From Clostridia bacterium (lineage in GTDB: Bacteria > Bacillota > Clostridia > Christensenellales > CAG-138), in the NCBI GenBank assembly GCA_017539215.1, contig JAFYHI010000026.1, positions 1 to 57,424 on the forward strand: a DNA stretch of 57,424 nt, given 5' to 3'. The position numbers were made by a program, and so were the translations under genes. Within the stretch, counting starts at the first letter, position 1. The number at the start of each line of letters is the position of its first letter. Shown here piece by piece: positions 42,198 to 51,986 of the stretch. Under the pieces are notes generated by a model that ran no database searches, had not been told where the DNA came from, and saw nothing but the letters and a program-made list of their open reading frames with translations.

Positions 42198-45100
42198 ATG
42201 TACAAAAAGGTTTCGGCTTCCATGGACTTCGTCCCGCGCGAGCAGGAGGTGCTTAAGTTCTGGAAGGAAAACAGGATCTTCGAAAAGTCCGTCGAGCTTA
42301 GGAAGGGCGCCGAGCCCTACACGTTCTTCGACGGCCCGCCCACGGCAAACGGCAAGCCGCACATCGGGCACGTTCTGACGCGCTCCATGAAGGATATAAT
42401 CCCGCGCTACCGCACCATGAAGGGCTACGACGTTCTGCGCAAGGCCGGCTGGGACACCCACGGTCTGCCGGTTGAGCTTGAGGTCGAAAAGCTTCTGGGC
42501 CTTGACGGCAAGGAGCAGATAGAGCAGTACGGCGTTGAGCCCTTTATAAAAAAGTGCAAGGAGTCCGTGTGGAAATACAAGGGCGAGTGGGAGCAGATGT
42601 CCGACGCCGTAGGCTACTGGGCCGATATGGAAAACCCCTACGTCACCTATACGGACGACTATATCGAGTCCGTGTGGTGGGCGCTTAAGACCATCGACGA
42701 AAAGGGCCTCTTGTATAAGGGCCACTAGATAGTCCCCTACTGTCCGCGCTGCGGCACCGCGCTCTCCTCGCATGAGGTGGCTCAGGGCTACAAGGACGTA
42801 AAGGAGACGTCCATTTTCATAACCTTCCCCATAAAGGGTGCCGGGGACGGCGCCGAGCTTATGGCGTGGACCACCACCCCGTGGACGCTGCCCTCTAACG
42901 TGGCGCTCTGCGTGAACGCGGACGAGGATTACGTCAAGGTCGAAAAGGACGGCAAACGCTACGTCATGGCAAAGGCGCTCGTGGAGAGCGTACTGGGCGA
43001 GGGCTGGCAGACCGTCGAGGAGTTCAAGGGCGCCGCCCTTGAGGGCACGGAGTACGAGCCGCTCTTCGATTTCCCCGTGAACCACGGCAATAAAAAGGGC
43101 TGGCGCGTGGTGTCCGACGGCTACGTCACGCTGACGGACGGCACCGGCATAGTCCATCTTGCTCCCGCGTTCGGCGTTGACGACGGCAGGGTAGGCAAGG
43201 AATGGGATCTGCCCTTCGTGCAGAACGTAAACGCCAAGGGCGAGCTTGCGGGCGGCACCCCCTGGGACGGCGTAAACGTGAAGAAGGCCGATAAGCTCAT
43301 AATAGCCGACCTCAAATCGCGCGGCAGACTGTATAAGGAGCTGCTGTACGAGCACAGCTATCCCTTCTGCTGGCGCTGCGATACGCCGCTCATCTACTTT
43401 GCGCGCGGCGGCTGGTTCATCGAAATGACCAAGCTGCGCGATAAGCTGCTGGACTTCAACAGGCGCATCAACTGGATACCCGAGTCCATTGGCGAGGGCC
43501 GCATGGGCAATTTCCTCGAAAACGTCATCGACTGGGCCGTCACGCGCGAAAGGTACTGGGGCACGCCCCTGCCCGTGTGGGTCTGCGAGGACTGCGGCCA
43601 TCATCACACCATAGGTTCGCGCGAGGAGCTTTTGAAGTGCTTCCCCGAGGCCGCGCCCGATATCGAGCTGCATAAGCCCATGCTCGATCCGCTCACCATG
43701 AAGTGCCCCGACTGCGGCGGCGTAATGCGGCGCGAGCCCGTCGTTATAGACTGCTGGTTCGACTCCGGCTCCATGCCCTTTGCTCAGTGGCACTACCCGT
43801 TTGAGAATAAAGAAGAGTTCGAACGCCGCTACCCCGCCGATTACATAAGCGAGGCTGTCGACCAGACCCGCGGCTGGTTCTATACGCTCAACGCCGTTGC
43901 GGCCTGCCTGTTTGACGAGCCCGCGTTCAAAAACTGCATAGTGCTGGGCCTTGTGTGCGACAAGGACGGCAAAAAGATGTCCAAACACATAGGCAACGTA
44001 GTCGCCCCTGCGGACGTTTTGACCAAGCAGGGCGCCGACGCCGTAAGGTGGTATTTCTACACGGCGTCTTCACCGTGGCTTCCCAGCAGGTTCAGCGGCG
44101 AGGCCGTTTCCGAAACGCAGAGGAAGTACATGGGCACCCTGTGGAACACCTACGCGTTCTATATCCTCTATGCCGACATAGACGGGTTCGATCCCACGAA
44201 GCATGAGCTCCGCCGAGAGAACCTCTCCGTAATGGATAAGTGGATACTTTCAAAGCTCAACACGCTCATAAGGCATCAGGATGAGCTGCTCGGCTCTCTC
44301 CGCATAACCGAGGCCGGGCGCGAGCTTGCCGCCTTTGTGGACGATCTGTCCAACTGGTATGTTCGCCGCGGACGCGAGCGCTACTGGGGCAGCGAGATGA
44401 CCCCCGACAAGGAGGCCGCGTACATGACCCTCTACACCGTGCTCGAGACCGTGACTAAGCTTACAGCTCCGTTCACGCCGTTCATGGCGGAGCAGATGTA
44501 CCAGAACCTCGTCAGGACCTGCGACAAGGCTGCCCCCGAAAGCGTGCATCTGTGCGATTACCCCGTCAGCGACGCAAGCTTTATCGACCCCGAGCTTGAA
44601 AAGCGCATGGAGGCCGCTTACCGCATTGTCGTGCTGGGCCGCTCCGCACGCGCGCAGTCCAACATCAAAAACCGTCAGCCCCTTTCAAGGCTCATGGTGC
44701 AGGGCGTTGAGCCGCTGCCCGAGATGTACAACGAGATAATCGAGGGCGAGCTGAACGTCAAGGCCGTGGAGTTCGTTTCGGACGCCGCGTCGTTCATCAC
44801 CTACCGCGTAAAGCCCCAGCTCAAGCTTTTGGGGCCGCGCTACGGCAAGCTCCTGCCCAAGATAAACAACTACCTGCAGAACACGGAGGGCGTCGGCAAT
44901 GCGTGCGTCGCCGCTCACGCCGAAGGCAGGCAGTTTGAGTTCGAGCTTGAAGGCGTAAAGGTCAGCCTCGGGCCCGACGACGTGCTCGTCGATACCGTCA
45001 AGCGCGAGGGCTTCTCCTCCGTTTCCGAGAGGGAGCTGACCGTCGTGCTCGACACCAACCTCACCGACGCGCTTATTGAGGAGGGCTACGTTCGCGAGCT

Positions 45101-45335
45101 CGTTTCCAAGGTGCAGACCATGCGCAAGGAGGCGGACTTCAACGTGACCGACCACATCCGAATATTCGTGAGCGGCAACGCAAATATCGAGACGCTCGCC
45201 GCAAAGAACGCCGCCGCCATCACCGGCGACACGCTGGCGGAGGAGCTTGTGACCGGTCCCGCTCCCGATGGCGCATACGCCAAGGATTGGGACATAAACG
45301 GCGAGAACGTGAATATCGCCGTCGAAAGGCTGTAA
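42198..45335 (+). CDS. ileS: Isoleucyl-tRNA synthetase (type 2), interrupted by in-frame amber codon 177
   Basis: IleRS charges tRNA-Ile. Read through the TAG at 42726-42728, the frame gives 1045 codons with all type 2 (eukaryote-like) IleRS landmarks. These are the [12 protein letters not shown] active-site motif (HIGH at 55-58), the CP1 editing domain with [18 protein letters not shown]-type [19 protein letters not shown] (about 592-597) and a long C-terminal anticodon-binding region. The break falls in LLYKGH[13 protein letters not shown], where lysine (AAG) is usual in this family, so one A-to-T change explains it. Without readthrough or suppression the first 176 residues would be made alone. 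The 3' portion from 42777 has no obvious ribosome binding site before its first ATG. The T-box upstream argues that this is the working gene. Confidence 0.9.
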
Positions 45336-45344
45336 AAGGCATAT

Positions 45345-45379
45345 AAAAGCGCCGTCGGGGCATTCCCGACGGCGCTTTT
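45345..45379. terminator. Terminator of ileS and the facing GNAT gene
   Basis: AAAAGCGCCGTCGGG/CCCGACGGCGCTTTT stem with T runs on both strands, between convergent genes ending at 45335 and 45389. Confidence 0.9.
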
Positions 45380-45388
45380 GCAATGCGC

Positions 45389-45838
45389 TTATTTTTTCCC
45401 GAGCGGCTTTATCATGTGCGCGCTGTGAAAGACCATATCCATTTTGTCCGCATAAAAGCCGAGTATTTTGCGCCAGTCCTTCGTTGCGGCGTTCAGCGTC
45501 ATGAACTCGGCGTCCCTTACCTCCTCCTCCATCGCGCGGAAGAGCAGCGCCCCCACGCCCGCGGAGCGATGCTCCGGCACGACGTAAAGCTCGTCCAGCT
45601 CAAAACAGCGCACGCCCGGCTCGATGAACGAATTGCGGGTCTCCTTGTTATAATAGTGCCCGAACGCATATCCCGCTATTTCGCCGTCGATACGGGCGAC
45701 AAGGCAGGGCTCGGTCACATCCTCGGGCTTGTTGGGTATGTACCCGTGAGTTATGCCCTCGCGCGTCCAATCCTCCGAAAGCTTAAGCAAGGTTTCGAGT
45801 ATTTCGCCCTCCGGCTTTACCTTTTCGATGCGCACCAT
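45389..45838 (-). CDS. GNAT family N-acetyltransferase
   Basis: A 149-residue single-domain acetyltransferase. LVARIDGEIAGYAFGHYY forms the central strands and FELDELYVVPEHRSAGVGALL is the acetyl-CoA-binding motif A (R-x-x-G-x-G). WRKILGFYADKMDMVF closes the fold. Substrate unknown. Its first codons overlap the end of the pseudouridine synthase gene by 22 bp, so translation is probably coupled. Confidence 0.88.
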   Translation of the reverse strand: MVRIEKVKPEGEILETLLKLSEDWTREGITHGYIPNKPEDVTEPCLVARIDGEIAGYAFGHYYNKETRNSFIEPGVRCFELDELYVVPEHRSAGVGALLFRAMEEEVRDAEFMTLNAATKDWRKILGFYADKMDMVFHSAHMIKPLGKK

Positions 45839-47214
45839 AGCTTCATCTCCTTTTCAAACGGCGCCTCGATGCGTACGGCCGCGCCGTTAAGCCTCTCAAG
45901 ATACGATCCCTCCGGGAACCCGAAAACCAGCCCCGTGGAGGTAAGGCACAGCGGCGCGGCCTTTTTGAGCGCCTTATAAGCCGGGTCGCGGTTGAATTCG
46001 CGCTCGCCGTATTTGTCGTCGCCCAGTATAGGGCAGCCGATATGAGCAAGGCTCGCCCTGATCTGGTGCGTGCGGCCCGTCACAAGCTCCGCGTCGACCA
46101 TCGAAACGCCGCCCGCCGCGCAGCAAACGCGCACGAAGGTCTCCATCTCGGCGGAGCCGGGCCGCGGCTTTTCAAACACCCGCACAAGGCCTCTTTCCGC
46201 GTCCTTCAGTGCGTACAGCTTAAGCGTGCCGAAGCGCCTGCCGCCGAAGTCCGGAACACCCTTGACTATCGCCCGGTAGGTCTTTTTCACCGTGCGCAGG
46301 CGCATGGCCTCGTCCAGCGCTTCCTTTGCCTTGAGATTCGCCGCGAATATCACAAGCCCGCTCGTTTTCGCGTCAAGCCTGTGCACGGGGTAGGCTTTTA
46401 TCCCCGCGGAGGCGATCCTCGACTCAAGCGTATCCTCGCCGCCGTCGGCGTTCGCCACGGTAACTCCCGCGGGCTTGTTTATAATGAGCAGGTCCGGGTC
46501 CGAAAAAACGCAGCTCACGCCCGCCGAAAGCAGCCGCATCTCATCGCCGAAGCGCTCCCATACCCCGCCCTCGGGCAGGGCGGTAAAGGTCATCCGCTCG
46601 TGGGTCGTGGGGTGCTCGAATGTCAGCGAGTACGCAAACAGCGCTATCTGCTGCCCGGGCACGGCCTCGGGGTTGTATTTCTGGTCGCCCCAGATGGGAT
46701 TGCCCGCGCTTGAGAGCTGCACGCGTATCTGGTGGTGCCGCCCGGTGCGCAGGCTTACGTCCACAAGCGAAAGCCCGTCCTTTACGCAGACCGTGCGCCT
46801 TTCCAGCACGGCCTTTTTCGCGCCCTCCGTGCCCTCCGGCACGACGTACGACTTGCGCTCCGCCTCGTCCTTTTTCATCCAGCATTCCACGATCGCGGGA
46901 AGGTATGGCAAAGGCTCTCCGCAGACTACGGCGGCATAGCGCTTTTCGGCCCCGGCTCCGCCCTTCTGCGCAAACTGCGGCATAAGGCGCGAGGCCGCTT
47001 TGCTCGTCCTTGCAAACACCATAACGCCGCCCACCGGCCTGTCCAAACGGTGAACCAGCCCGCAGTAGACCTCGCCGGGCTTCGCGTACTTTTCCTTGAT
47101 GTACGCCTTAACGCGCGTCAAAAGGTCCGGGTCGCCCGTTTCGTCCGCCTGTACGGGCATATTCACGGGCTTGACCACGACGATTATATGGTTGTCCTCA
47201 TAGAGTATTTTCAT
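45817..47214 (-). CDS. Tandem RluA-type pseudouridine synthase fusion
   Basis: Most RluA-family enzymes have one catalytic domain of about 220-300 residues. This 465-residue protein has two in tandem, each complete. Domain 1 (1-230) has YEDNHIIVVVKPVNMPVQ, the catalytic HRLDRPVGGV (Asp58) and RTGRHHQIRVQL. Domain 2 (231-465) has SDPDLLIINKPAGVTV, HRLDAKTSGL (Asp281) and VTGRTHQIRASLAHIGCPIL. Both catalytic aspartates and both RNA-binding RTG/RTH-QIR motifs are kept, so each half may modify uridines in rRNA or tRNA, perhaps at different sites. ATG at 47214 is at the normal RluA start MKILYEDNHI. The halves are only distantly alike, so this is a gene fusion or an old duplication. Confidence 0.93.
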   Translation of the reverse strand: MKILYEDNHIIVVVKPVNMPVQADETGDPDLLTRVKAYIKEKYAKPGEVYCGLVHRLDRPVGGVMVFARTSKAASRLMPQFAQKGGAGAEKRYAAVVCGEPLPYLPAIVECWMKKDEAERKSYVVPEGTEGAKKAVLERRTVCVKDGLSLVDVSLRTGRHHQIRVQLSSAGNPIWGDQKYNPEAVPGQQIALFAYSLTFEHPTTHERMTFTALPEGGVWERFGDEMRLLSAGVSCVFSDPDLLIINKPAGVTVANADGGEDTLESRIASAGIKAYPVHRLDAKTSGLVIFAANLKAKEALDEAMRLRTVKKTYRAIVKGVPDFGGRRFGTLKLYALKDAERGLVRVFEKPRPGSAEMETFVRVCCAAGGVSMVDAELVTGRTHQIRASLAHIGCPILGDDKYGEREFNRDPAYKALKKAAPLCLTSTGLVFGFPEGSYLERLNGAAVRIEAPFEKEMKLWCASKR

Positions 47215-47226
47215 TTATGAAATGCG

Positions 47227-48216
47227 TCAGCGCCTCGTCCCGGTCAGCACGGAGGCTCCCGAGCGGTCGCGGCTGTACGTTATGCCGAATACGCCCGAAT
47301 CAAGGCTCCCGTCAAGGAATGAGCCGAGCTTGCCCAAAACCGTGTCGATATCGTCCCCGCCGGGCGCCATGGATACTATGCAAAGCCCCAGCATGCGGTC
47401 CATGCCGTCATCGCCCAGAGCCTTGCGCAGGCTCGGCTCTATCCAGAACGAAACGCTGGTAATATAGCCGGCGTCGTCGGAATTGCCCACTATCATAAGC
47501 CCGTTCGAGGCGTATGCCGTAAAGGCGCCGTCGCCGATGCTTGAGGAGGCCAGTGTGATGGGCGGCTCCTCGGCGGCGCAGTTCTCGGCAAATATCGTCA
47601 AAAGCTCGGCGGGCTTTATGCCGAAGCTTCGGAACAGCTCCAGTATGGATGCGATCTTTTCGTCGGTGTCACGGTAGCTTACGCCTATTTTGCGGAACGC
47701 TTCAAGCGACTCCAGATAGTTCCCCTCGGAATAGAACCCCATCGCAATGCGGTAATTGTCCTCAAAGCGGTCGATCTGGCTCACCTTGTCCGAAGCGTCC
47801 TCGTACCCGGACGCCCTGTAAAAGCGGTCCCTCGCGGTAACGTAATCCTCTTCTTCAAACGCGGCTTCTCCTTCGGCGTAAAGCTCGGCAATGCGGTCGA
47901 TATAGGCAACGAATTCGCTTGAGTTGCCGTACTCCGGTATTGACGCGAAAACACGCCTTGCCTCGTCGTAGTCGCCCGCATCGAACGACTCCACAGCGGA
48001 AAGGTAAATGCTTTCATACTCGGCGATGGCGGAAAGATAAGAGCGGGAGTTGCCGTAGCCGCCCGCCTGCAGGAATTCGTGCTTTGCCGAAACAAGGTCG
48101 TTCGCCTCGTACGCCGCAACGCCCGCGTTATAATGCTGTATCTGCCCGTTCGTCACGCAGGCGCACAGCGCCCACGCGCAAACCGCGAGTATCAGTAAAA
48201 AAGCCGCTCTTTTCAT
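47227..48216 (-). CDS. TPR-like repeat lipoprotein
   Basis: The 329-residue protein has a lipoprotein signal (MKRAAFLLILAVCAWALCAC, Cys20). Residues 25-200 consist of four TPR-like units, each of the form Y-x-x-G-x-x-x-(F/Y)-x-x-x-(D/N)-Y, such as YNAGVAAYEANDLVSAKHEF and FDAGDYDEARRVFASI. The remaining 130 residues are a beta-rich domain without a recognised family. It would sit on the outer face of the membrane, and TPR repeats suggest protein binding. The gene lies between the RluA fusion and a methyltransferase on the same strand with 3-12-bp gaps, so it is part of a run of co-transcribed genes. Confidence 0.82.
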   Translation of the reverse strand: MKRAAFLLILAVCAWALCACVTNGQIQHYNAGVAAYEANDLVSAKHEFLQAGGYGNSRSYLSAIAEYESIYLSAVESFDAGDYDEARRVFASIPEYGNSSEFVAYIDRIAELYAEGEAAFEEEDYVTARDRFYRASGYEDASDKVSQIDRFEDNYRIAMGFYSEGNYLESLEAFRKIGVSYRDTDEKIASILELFRSFGIKPAELLTIFAENCAAEEPPITLASSSIGDGAFTAYASNGLMIVGNSDDAGYITSVSFWIEPSLRKALGDDGMDRMLGLCIVSMAPGGDDIDTVLGKLGSFLDGSLDSGVFGITYSRDRSGASVLTGTRR

Positions 48217-48219
48217 AGC

Positions 48220-49092
48220 TTAATCCGGCAGCCTTTCCCACCGGCCGGTGGCGCCGCAGGGGAGTATAAGCCCGCCCCGCGTTATGGGCAGGCCGACCTC
48301 CTGCGATTCGACCCTGCCGCCGCGGTCTGCAAGGGCCACCTTTAACACGTCGGTCAGCACCGTGGGTGCAAGCCCCGTCGTGTAGGAGTTTATAAGGAAA
48401 AACGCGGCGTCCGGCGAAAGCAGCCTGACTGCCGCCTCGACCAGGGGGTAAAGCCCCGTCTCGATCCGCCACATCTCGCCGTCCGGCCCGCGCCCGTAGC
48501 TGGGCGGGTCCATGAGTATCCCCTCGTAAAAATGCCCACGCCGCGCCTCGCGCAGTACGAACTTCATACAGTCGTCAACGATGAAACGCACGGGGCGGCT
48601 CTCCAGCCCGCACTCCGAAAGGTTCTGCTTTGCCCATTGGACTATGCTCTTTGCGGCGTCCACGTGCACGACCTCGGCGCCCTCCGCCGCAAGCGCGCAG
48701 GTCGCCCCGCCGGTGTACGCAAAAAGGTTCAGCACCCTGAAAGGCTTGTCGGGATGCGCCTTTTTGAACGCGGCGCATCCCGAACGCATATAGTCCCAGT
48801 TCACGGCCTGCTCGGGAAAAAGCCCCGTATGCTTAAAGCCCGTCGGCCGCACGATAAAGCGCAGGTCGCGGTAACGCACGTTCCACGCTTCGGGCAGGGT
48901 GCGCCGGTACTCCCAATGCCCGCCGCCCGTGTTTGAGCGTATGTACCTTGCGTCAACGTCCGGCGCGCCCGCCATGGGCCACACGGCCTGTGGGTCGGGC
49001 CGCAGCAGCGTGACCGAGCCCCAGCGCTCCAGCTTGTCGCCGCCGCCTGCATCGATTATCTCATAATCCTTCCATTCGGATGCTGTGTACAT
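48220..49092 (-). CDS. Class I SAM-dependent methyltransferase (RlmI/RlmK-like)
   Basis: The 290-residue protein has an N-terminal segment (about 1-105) like that of the RlmI-group methyltransferases, SAM motif I RVLNLFAYTGGATCALAAEG, motif II VVHVDAAKSIVQWAKQNL and motif IV GILMDPPSYGRG. DPPSYGR is characteristic of the rRNA m5C/m2G-type 23S methyltransferases. Start ATG 49092 follows GTGAGGCGCGT; an upstream in-frame start overlaps the CvpA-like gene. Exact target unknown. Confidence 0.88.
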   Translation of the reverse strand: MYTASEWKDYEIIDAGGGDKLERWGSVTLLRPDPQAVWPMAGAPDVDARYIRSNTGGGHWEYRRTLPEAWNVRYRDLRFIVRPTGFKHTGLFPEQAVNWDYMRSGCAAFKKAHPDKPFRVLNLFAYTGGATCALAAEGAEVVHVDAAKSIVQWAKQNLSECGLESRPVRFIVDDCMKFVLREARRGHFYEGILMDPPSYGRGPDGEMWRIETGLYPLVEAAVRLLSPDAAFFLINSYTTGLAPTVLTDVLKVALADRGGRVESQEVGLPITRGGLILPCGATGRWERLPD

Positions 49093-49099
49093 ACGCGCC

Positions 49100-49804
49100 T
49101 CACACGCCGGGTATAAGCCCAAGCAGGAAGTTGGAGTAATAGAAGAAGTGCGCGAGCTTGCTGTTTTCCACAAGCTCCGATACCATATCAAAGGGCAGCA
49201 CGGTGAGGATTATCGGGCACACCATAAAAAACAGGAACACGGCAAGTATCCCGTGGATCAGCCCCGTGCCGATGGCTGCGGGTATTTCGAACTTTCTCAA
49301 AACGGGCAGGGGCTTTGCGTAGTTCCACCAGCCGATGAGAAACGCAAGCACGGCCCGCAGCGCCGCAAACAGCAGCAGGAACACCATTATGTTGATGGTG
49401 ACTAAGACCATGGTCTGGTTAAAATAATCGCCCAGCGTGCGTATGTTTTCGCCGCTGAAGGCGGCCTCGGCCACATTCTCGCGTATGCGGCGGTCCATGG
49501 GATACGCCACCTCCGACCTCGAGTATATCTCCTCAAGCTCGGCGTTTGAGATCTCGGATATGTCGCGCTTGACGTATTCGATGTCGTAGATGTTTTCGCT
49601 GCCCTCGGTGTAATAGAGCATCGCGTTGAAAACGGACTCGTTCTGCTCCACGCGGAAAGCAAGAAGCGGCGTCATGAGCAGGGCAAACACGACGCAGAGC
49701 ATATAGCACAGTATGTCGAGCGCGGTGTGCATGAACCCCTTGTAAACGCCCGCAAGCGCAAACAGGGCAAGCACGGCTATTATAGCATAGTCAAGCAGAT
49801 TCAT
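49100..49804 (-). CDS. CvpA-like membrane protein
   Basis: The 234-residue protein begins MNLLDYAIIAVLALFALAGV, the normal first helix of CvpA-family proteins, which have four to five transmembrane segments. Hydrophobic segments occur at about 5-25, 28-50, 130-155 and 175-205, with an acidic extracytoplasmic loop at 55-125. The role of CvpA proteins is not settled: colicin V production, envelope stress and bile resistance have been reported. It overlaps the DUF5711 gene by 4 bp, a pair I would expect to work together. Confidence 0.78.
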   Translation of the reverse strand: MNLLDYAIIAVLALFALAGVYKGFMHTALDILCYMLCVVFALLMTPLLAFRVEQNESVFNAMLYYTEGSENIYDIEYVKRDISEISNAELEEIYSRSEVAYPMDRRIRENVAEAAFSGENIRTLGDYFNQTMVLVTINIMVFLLLFAALRAVLAFLIGWWNYAKPLPVLRKFEIPAAIGTGLIHGILAVFLFFMVCPIILTVLPFDMVSELVENSKLAHFFYYSNFLLGLIPGV

Positions 49805-50940
49805 TTGCCCACAGTAAGGAGAATGTATTCTCCGCTCCTTTCCAGTAAAATGTGGTGTTCGTCGAGCTTTTGAGAGCCGACGGTCAGCCCTTCCGGGAAG
49901 CTGCGCGAGGCCTTCTTTTCGCCGGAGGCGTCGTAAAGCGCGGCGGAATGCTCCGAAACCACCATGAGCGAACCGTTCACGGCGCTGCAGCCTACGGTGC
50001 CGGAGGGCAGTACGACGGATGCGGCCTTTTCGGAGGGCACGTCCTTTTCATACACGGTCAAAAGCCTTGCCGTGGAGCACACCGATATGGACGCGGCGCT
50101 GCGCGGCATAAGCAGTAGAAGCGGCGCCTCGCCCGAAAGCGAAACGTCCAGTACGCGCCATCCGTAAAGCTGCACGCGGTAAACCTCACGGTTGGCGGAG
50201 GATGAATAGCGAATGAGCGACTCCGTACCCACAACGAAAACGCTCTGGCCCGTAAAGAATACGCGCTCCACAAGCTGACCGGAAACGGTAATGACCCCGG
50301 TGGAGCTCATTCGGTCAAGGTCAAAAGTCGAAACGGTCGTGCGCGGGGTCCCGCTCGCGGTCGAAAGCTCCATTGTCCACAGCGTTGAGCCCGACGCCTC
50401 GCTGAAGCCGAAGTCCATAAGGCTGCCCGCCGCGTATTCGAAGCTTGCGATCTTCTGAGAGGCGGAGGTGTAAACGGTGATCGTGTCGCTGCCGTCCGCC
50501 GCGCGTGTCAGCACGGCGGCGTGGGTCCTGCCGCAGCGCACGCCTATGACGCGGCCCTCGGGCGCGGTGTCAAAATCGGAGCCGACTATGTCCAGCGCGT
50601 TCTCGGCGTAAACCACCTTTATGCCCGCGCTGCCCGCAACGCCGGACGCCGACACGGACGGGTCGACGCGCTTTTCAAAATTCTCATCCTCGTCGCGGTA
50701 GCTGTAAAAGTCCAATACTCCGCTGCGCAGGCACAGTATGCCGTCGCCCGTGCCGCAGATGCTCTCCGCGCCGTAAATGGGCACAGAGGCGGGCGTGAAT
50801 TTGTTGCGCAGCTTTTTGACCATGAATACGGCAAGCACGACAAGACCCGCCGCAGCAATTACCGCAAGCAGCGCCAAGGCGATGTTTTTCGCCATCTTCT
50901 GTCGGTCTTTTATAACAAGTCTGCGCTTTGTTCGGCCCAT
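49801..50940 (-). CDS. Membrane-anchored beta-propeller-like protein (DUF5711-like)
   Basis: The 379-residue protein has a basic N-terminus (MGRTKRRLVIKDRQKMAK), one transmembrane segment (19-42) and an external beta-strand-rich domain of repeated blades, for example FVVGTESLIRYSSSANREVY and LMVVSEHSAALYDASGEKK. This fits the DUF5711 family of Clostridia, which is uncharacterised. Its stop overlaps the CvpA-like gene. It probably scaffolds or senses outside the membrane. No enzyme motif is seen. Confidence 0.75.
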   Translation of the reverse strand: MGRTKRRLVIKDRQKMAKNIALALLAVIAAAGLVVLAVFMVKKLRNKFTPASVPIYGAESICGTGDGILCLRSGVLDFYSYRDEDENFEKRVDPSVSASGVAGSAGIKVVYAENALDIVGSDFDTAPEGRVIGVRCGRTHAAVLTRAADGSDTITVYTSASQKIASFEYAAGSLMDFGFSEASGSTLWTMELSTASGTPRTTVSTFDLDRMSSTGVITVSGQLVERVFFTGQSVFVVGTESLIRYSSSANREVYRVQLYGWRVLDVSLSGEAPLLLLMPRSAASISVCSTARLLTVYEKDVPSEKAASVVLPSGTVGCSAVNGSLMVVSEHSAALYDASGEKKASRSFPEGLTVGSQKLDEHHILLERSGEYILLTVGK

Positions 50941-50955
50941 ACAATTACCCGATCC

Positions 50956-51852
50956 TTAAGCCTTTGCCCCCGCGCCCGCTTTGGGGAGCATCATTTTGAG
51001 CGCGCCCGGAAGCAGCTTGAGCCTTGCCGGAGCGTACTCGCCCAGCTCGCCGTCAAGCTGCATGGGCGTGCGCTCACATTCTATCGTTACCTCGCCCGCG
51101 CGGAAATACTCCACGTGGCGGTTGCCCAAATGCCTGCCCTTTATAAACTTGGGCAGCAGAGTCAAAAGCCGAAAGAGGCTCACCTTTTCGATCACGCAAA
51201 CGTCGAACAGCCCGTCGCAGGCGTCGGCCTTGGGCAGGGCGTGCATCCCTCCGCCCATATGCGACCCGTTTCCCACGGCGCAGATCGTGACCTCGCGCTC
51301 TATCACACGGTCGTCGGCGGTAAGCCTGATCTTTATCGCCTTCAGCGAGAGCAGCGACTTCATTATACCCAAAAGGTAGGGGACCATGCCGTGAAAGCGC
51401 CGCTTGAACTTTTCGGTGTTTATGACGACGTCCACGTCAAAGCCCAGCCCCGCTATGTTTGTAAAGGGTTTATCGCCCACGAGCCCGATGTCCACGGGAC
51501 GCACTTGGCCGCCAAGCAGCACCGCGGCGGCCTCGTCGGGCTCGGTCGATACATTCAGCACCCTCGCAAAATCGTTCCCCGTGCCAAAGGGGCAAATGCC
51601 CATCACGGCGTCGGGCTTGCTGTACAGCGAGGAGGCAACCTCGTTTATGGTGCCGTCGCCGCCCACCGCCACTATGAATCGCTCGCCCGCCTCATACGCG
51701 GCGTCGGCAAGAGAGGTGGACTGGTTGGCCCTGTCCGTCAACACATAGCCGAAATCGGCCCGCCGTTCCGAAAGGTATTTTTTGACCGTTTCGAACTTTT
51801 CGCCTGCGGCGCCTCCCCCGGCAATGGGGTTGACAATAAAATAAGGTCTCAT
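50956..51852 (-). CDS. Diacylglycerol kinase-family lipid kinase (YegS/DgkB-like)
   Basis: The 298-residue protein starts with FIVNPIAGGGAAGEKFETV and carries the nucleotide-binding GGDGTINEVASSLY, GTGNDFARVLN and the C-terminal VCVIEKVSLFRLLTLLPKF. It belongs to the LCB5/YegS/DgkB group, which phosphorylates diacylglycerol or related lipids so that the head group can return to phospholipid synthesis. ATG at 51852 follows no strong site nearby, but the protein start is conserved. It lies 15 bp upstream of the DUF5711 gene. Confidence 0.92.
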   Translation of the reverse strand: MRPYFIVNPIAGGGAAGEKFETVKKYLSERRADFGYVLTDRANQSTSLADAAYEAGERFIVAVGGDGTINEVASSLYSKPDAVMGICPFGTGNDFARVLNVSTEPDEAAAVLLGGQVRPVDIGLVGDKPFTNIAGLGFDVDVVINTEKFKRRFHGMVPYLLGIMKSLLSLKAIKIRLTADDRVIEREVTICAVGNGSHMGGGMHALPKADACDGLFDVCVIEKVSLFRLLTLLPKFIKGRHLGNRHVEYFRAGEVTIECERTPMQLDGELGEYAPARLKLLPGALKMMLPKAGAGAKA

Positions 51853-51953
51853 GAAAGAGCGCTTACCCCCGTCACATTAGAATCCAAATTCTATCATACA
51901 ACATTTTGATGCAAAAGTAAAGAGCGACAGGCGCTTTGCGCCGTAAAAGGCAT

Positions 51954-51978
51954 AAAAAAGCGCCGGAAGACCCGGCGC
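51954..51978 (-). terminator. Terminator of the ThpR-like gene
   Basis: Minus-strand GCGCCGG/CCGGCGC-type stem with loop and TTTTTT tail, directly past the stop at 51987. Confidence 0.8.
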
Positions 51979-51986
51979 GGACGCGG

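Noticed and set aside
42726-42728. UAG read as sense (genetic code change)
   Set aside because: The MATE gene (TAG at 24014-24016, followed by a hairpin) and the histidine phosphatase gene (TAG at 56546-56548, followed by a strong terminator) use TAG as a genuine stop, so genome-wide reassignment is unlikely.
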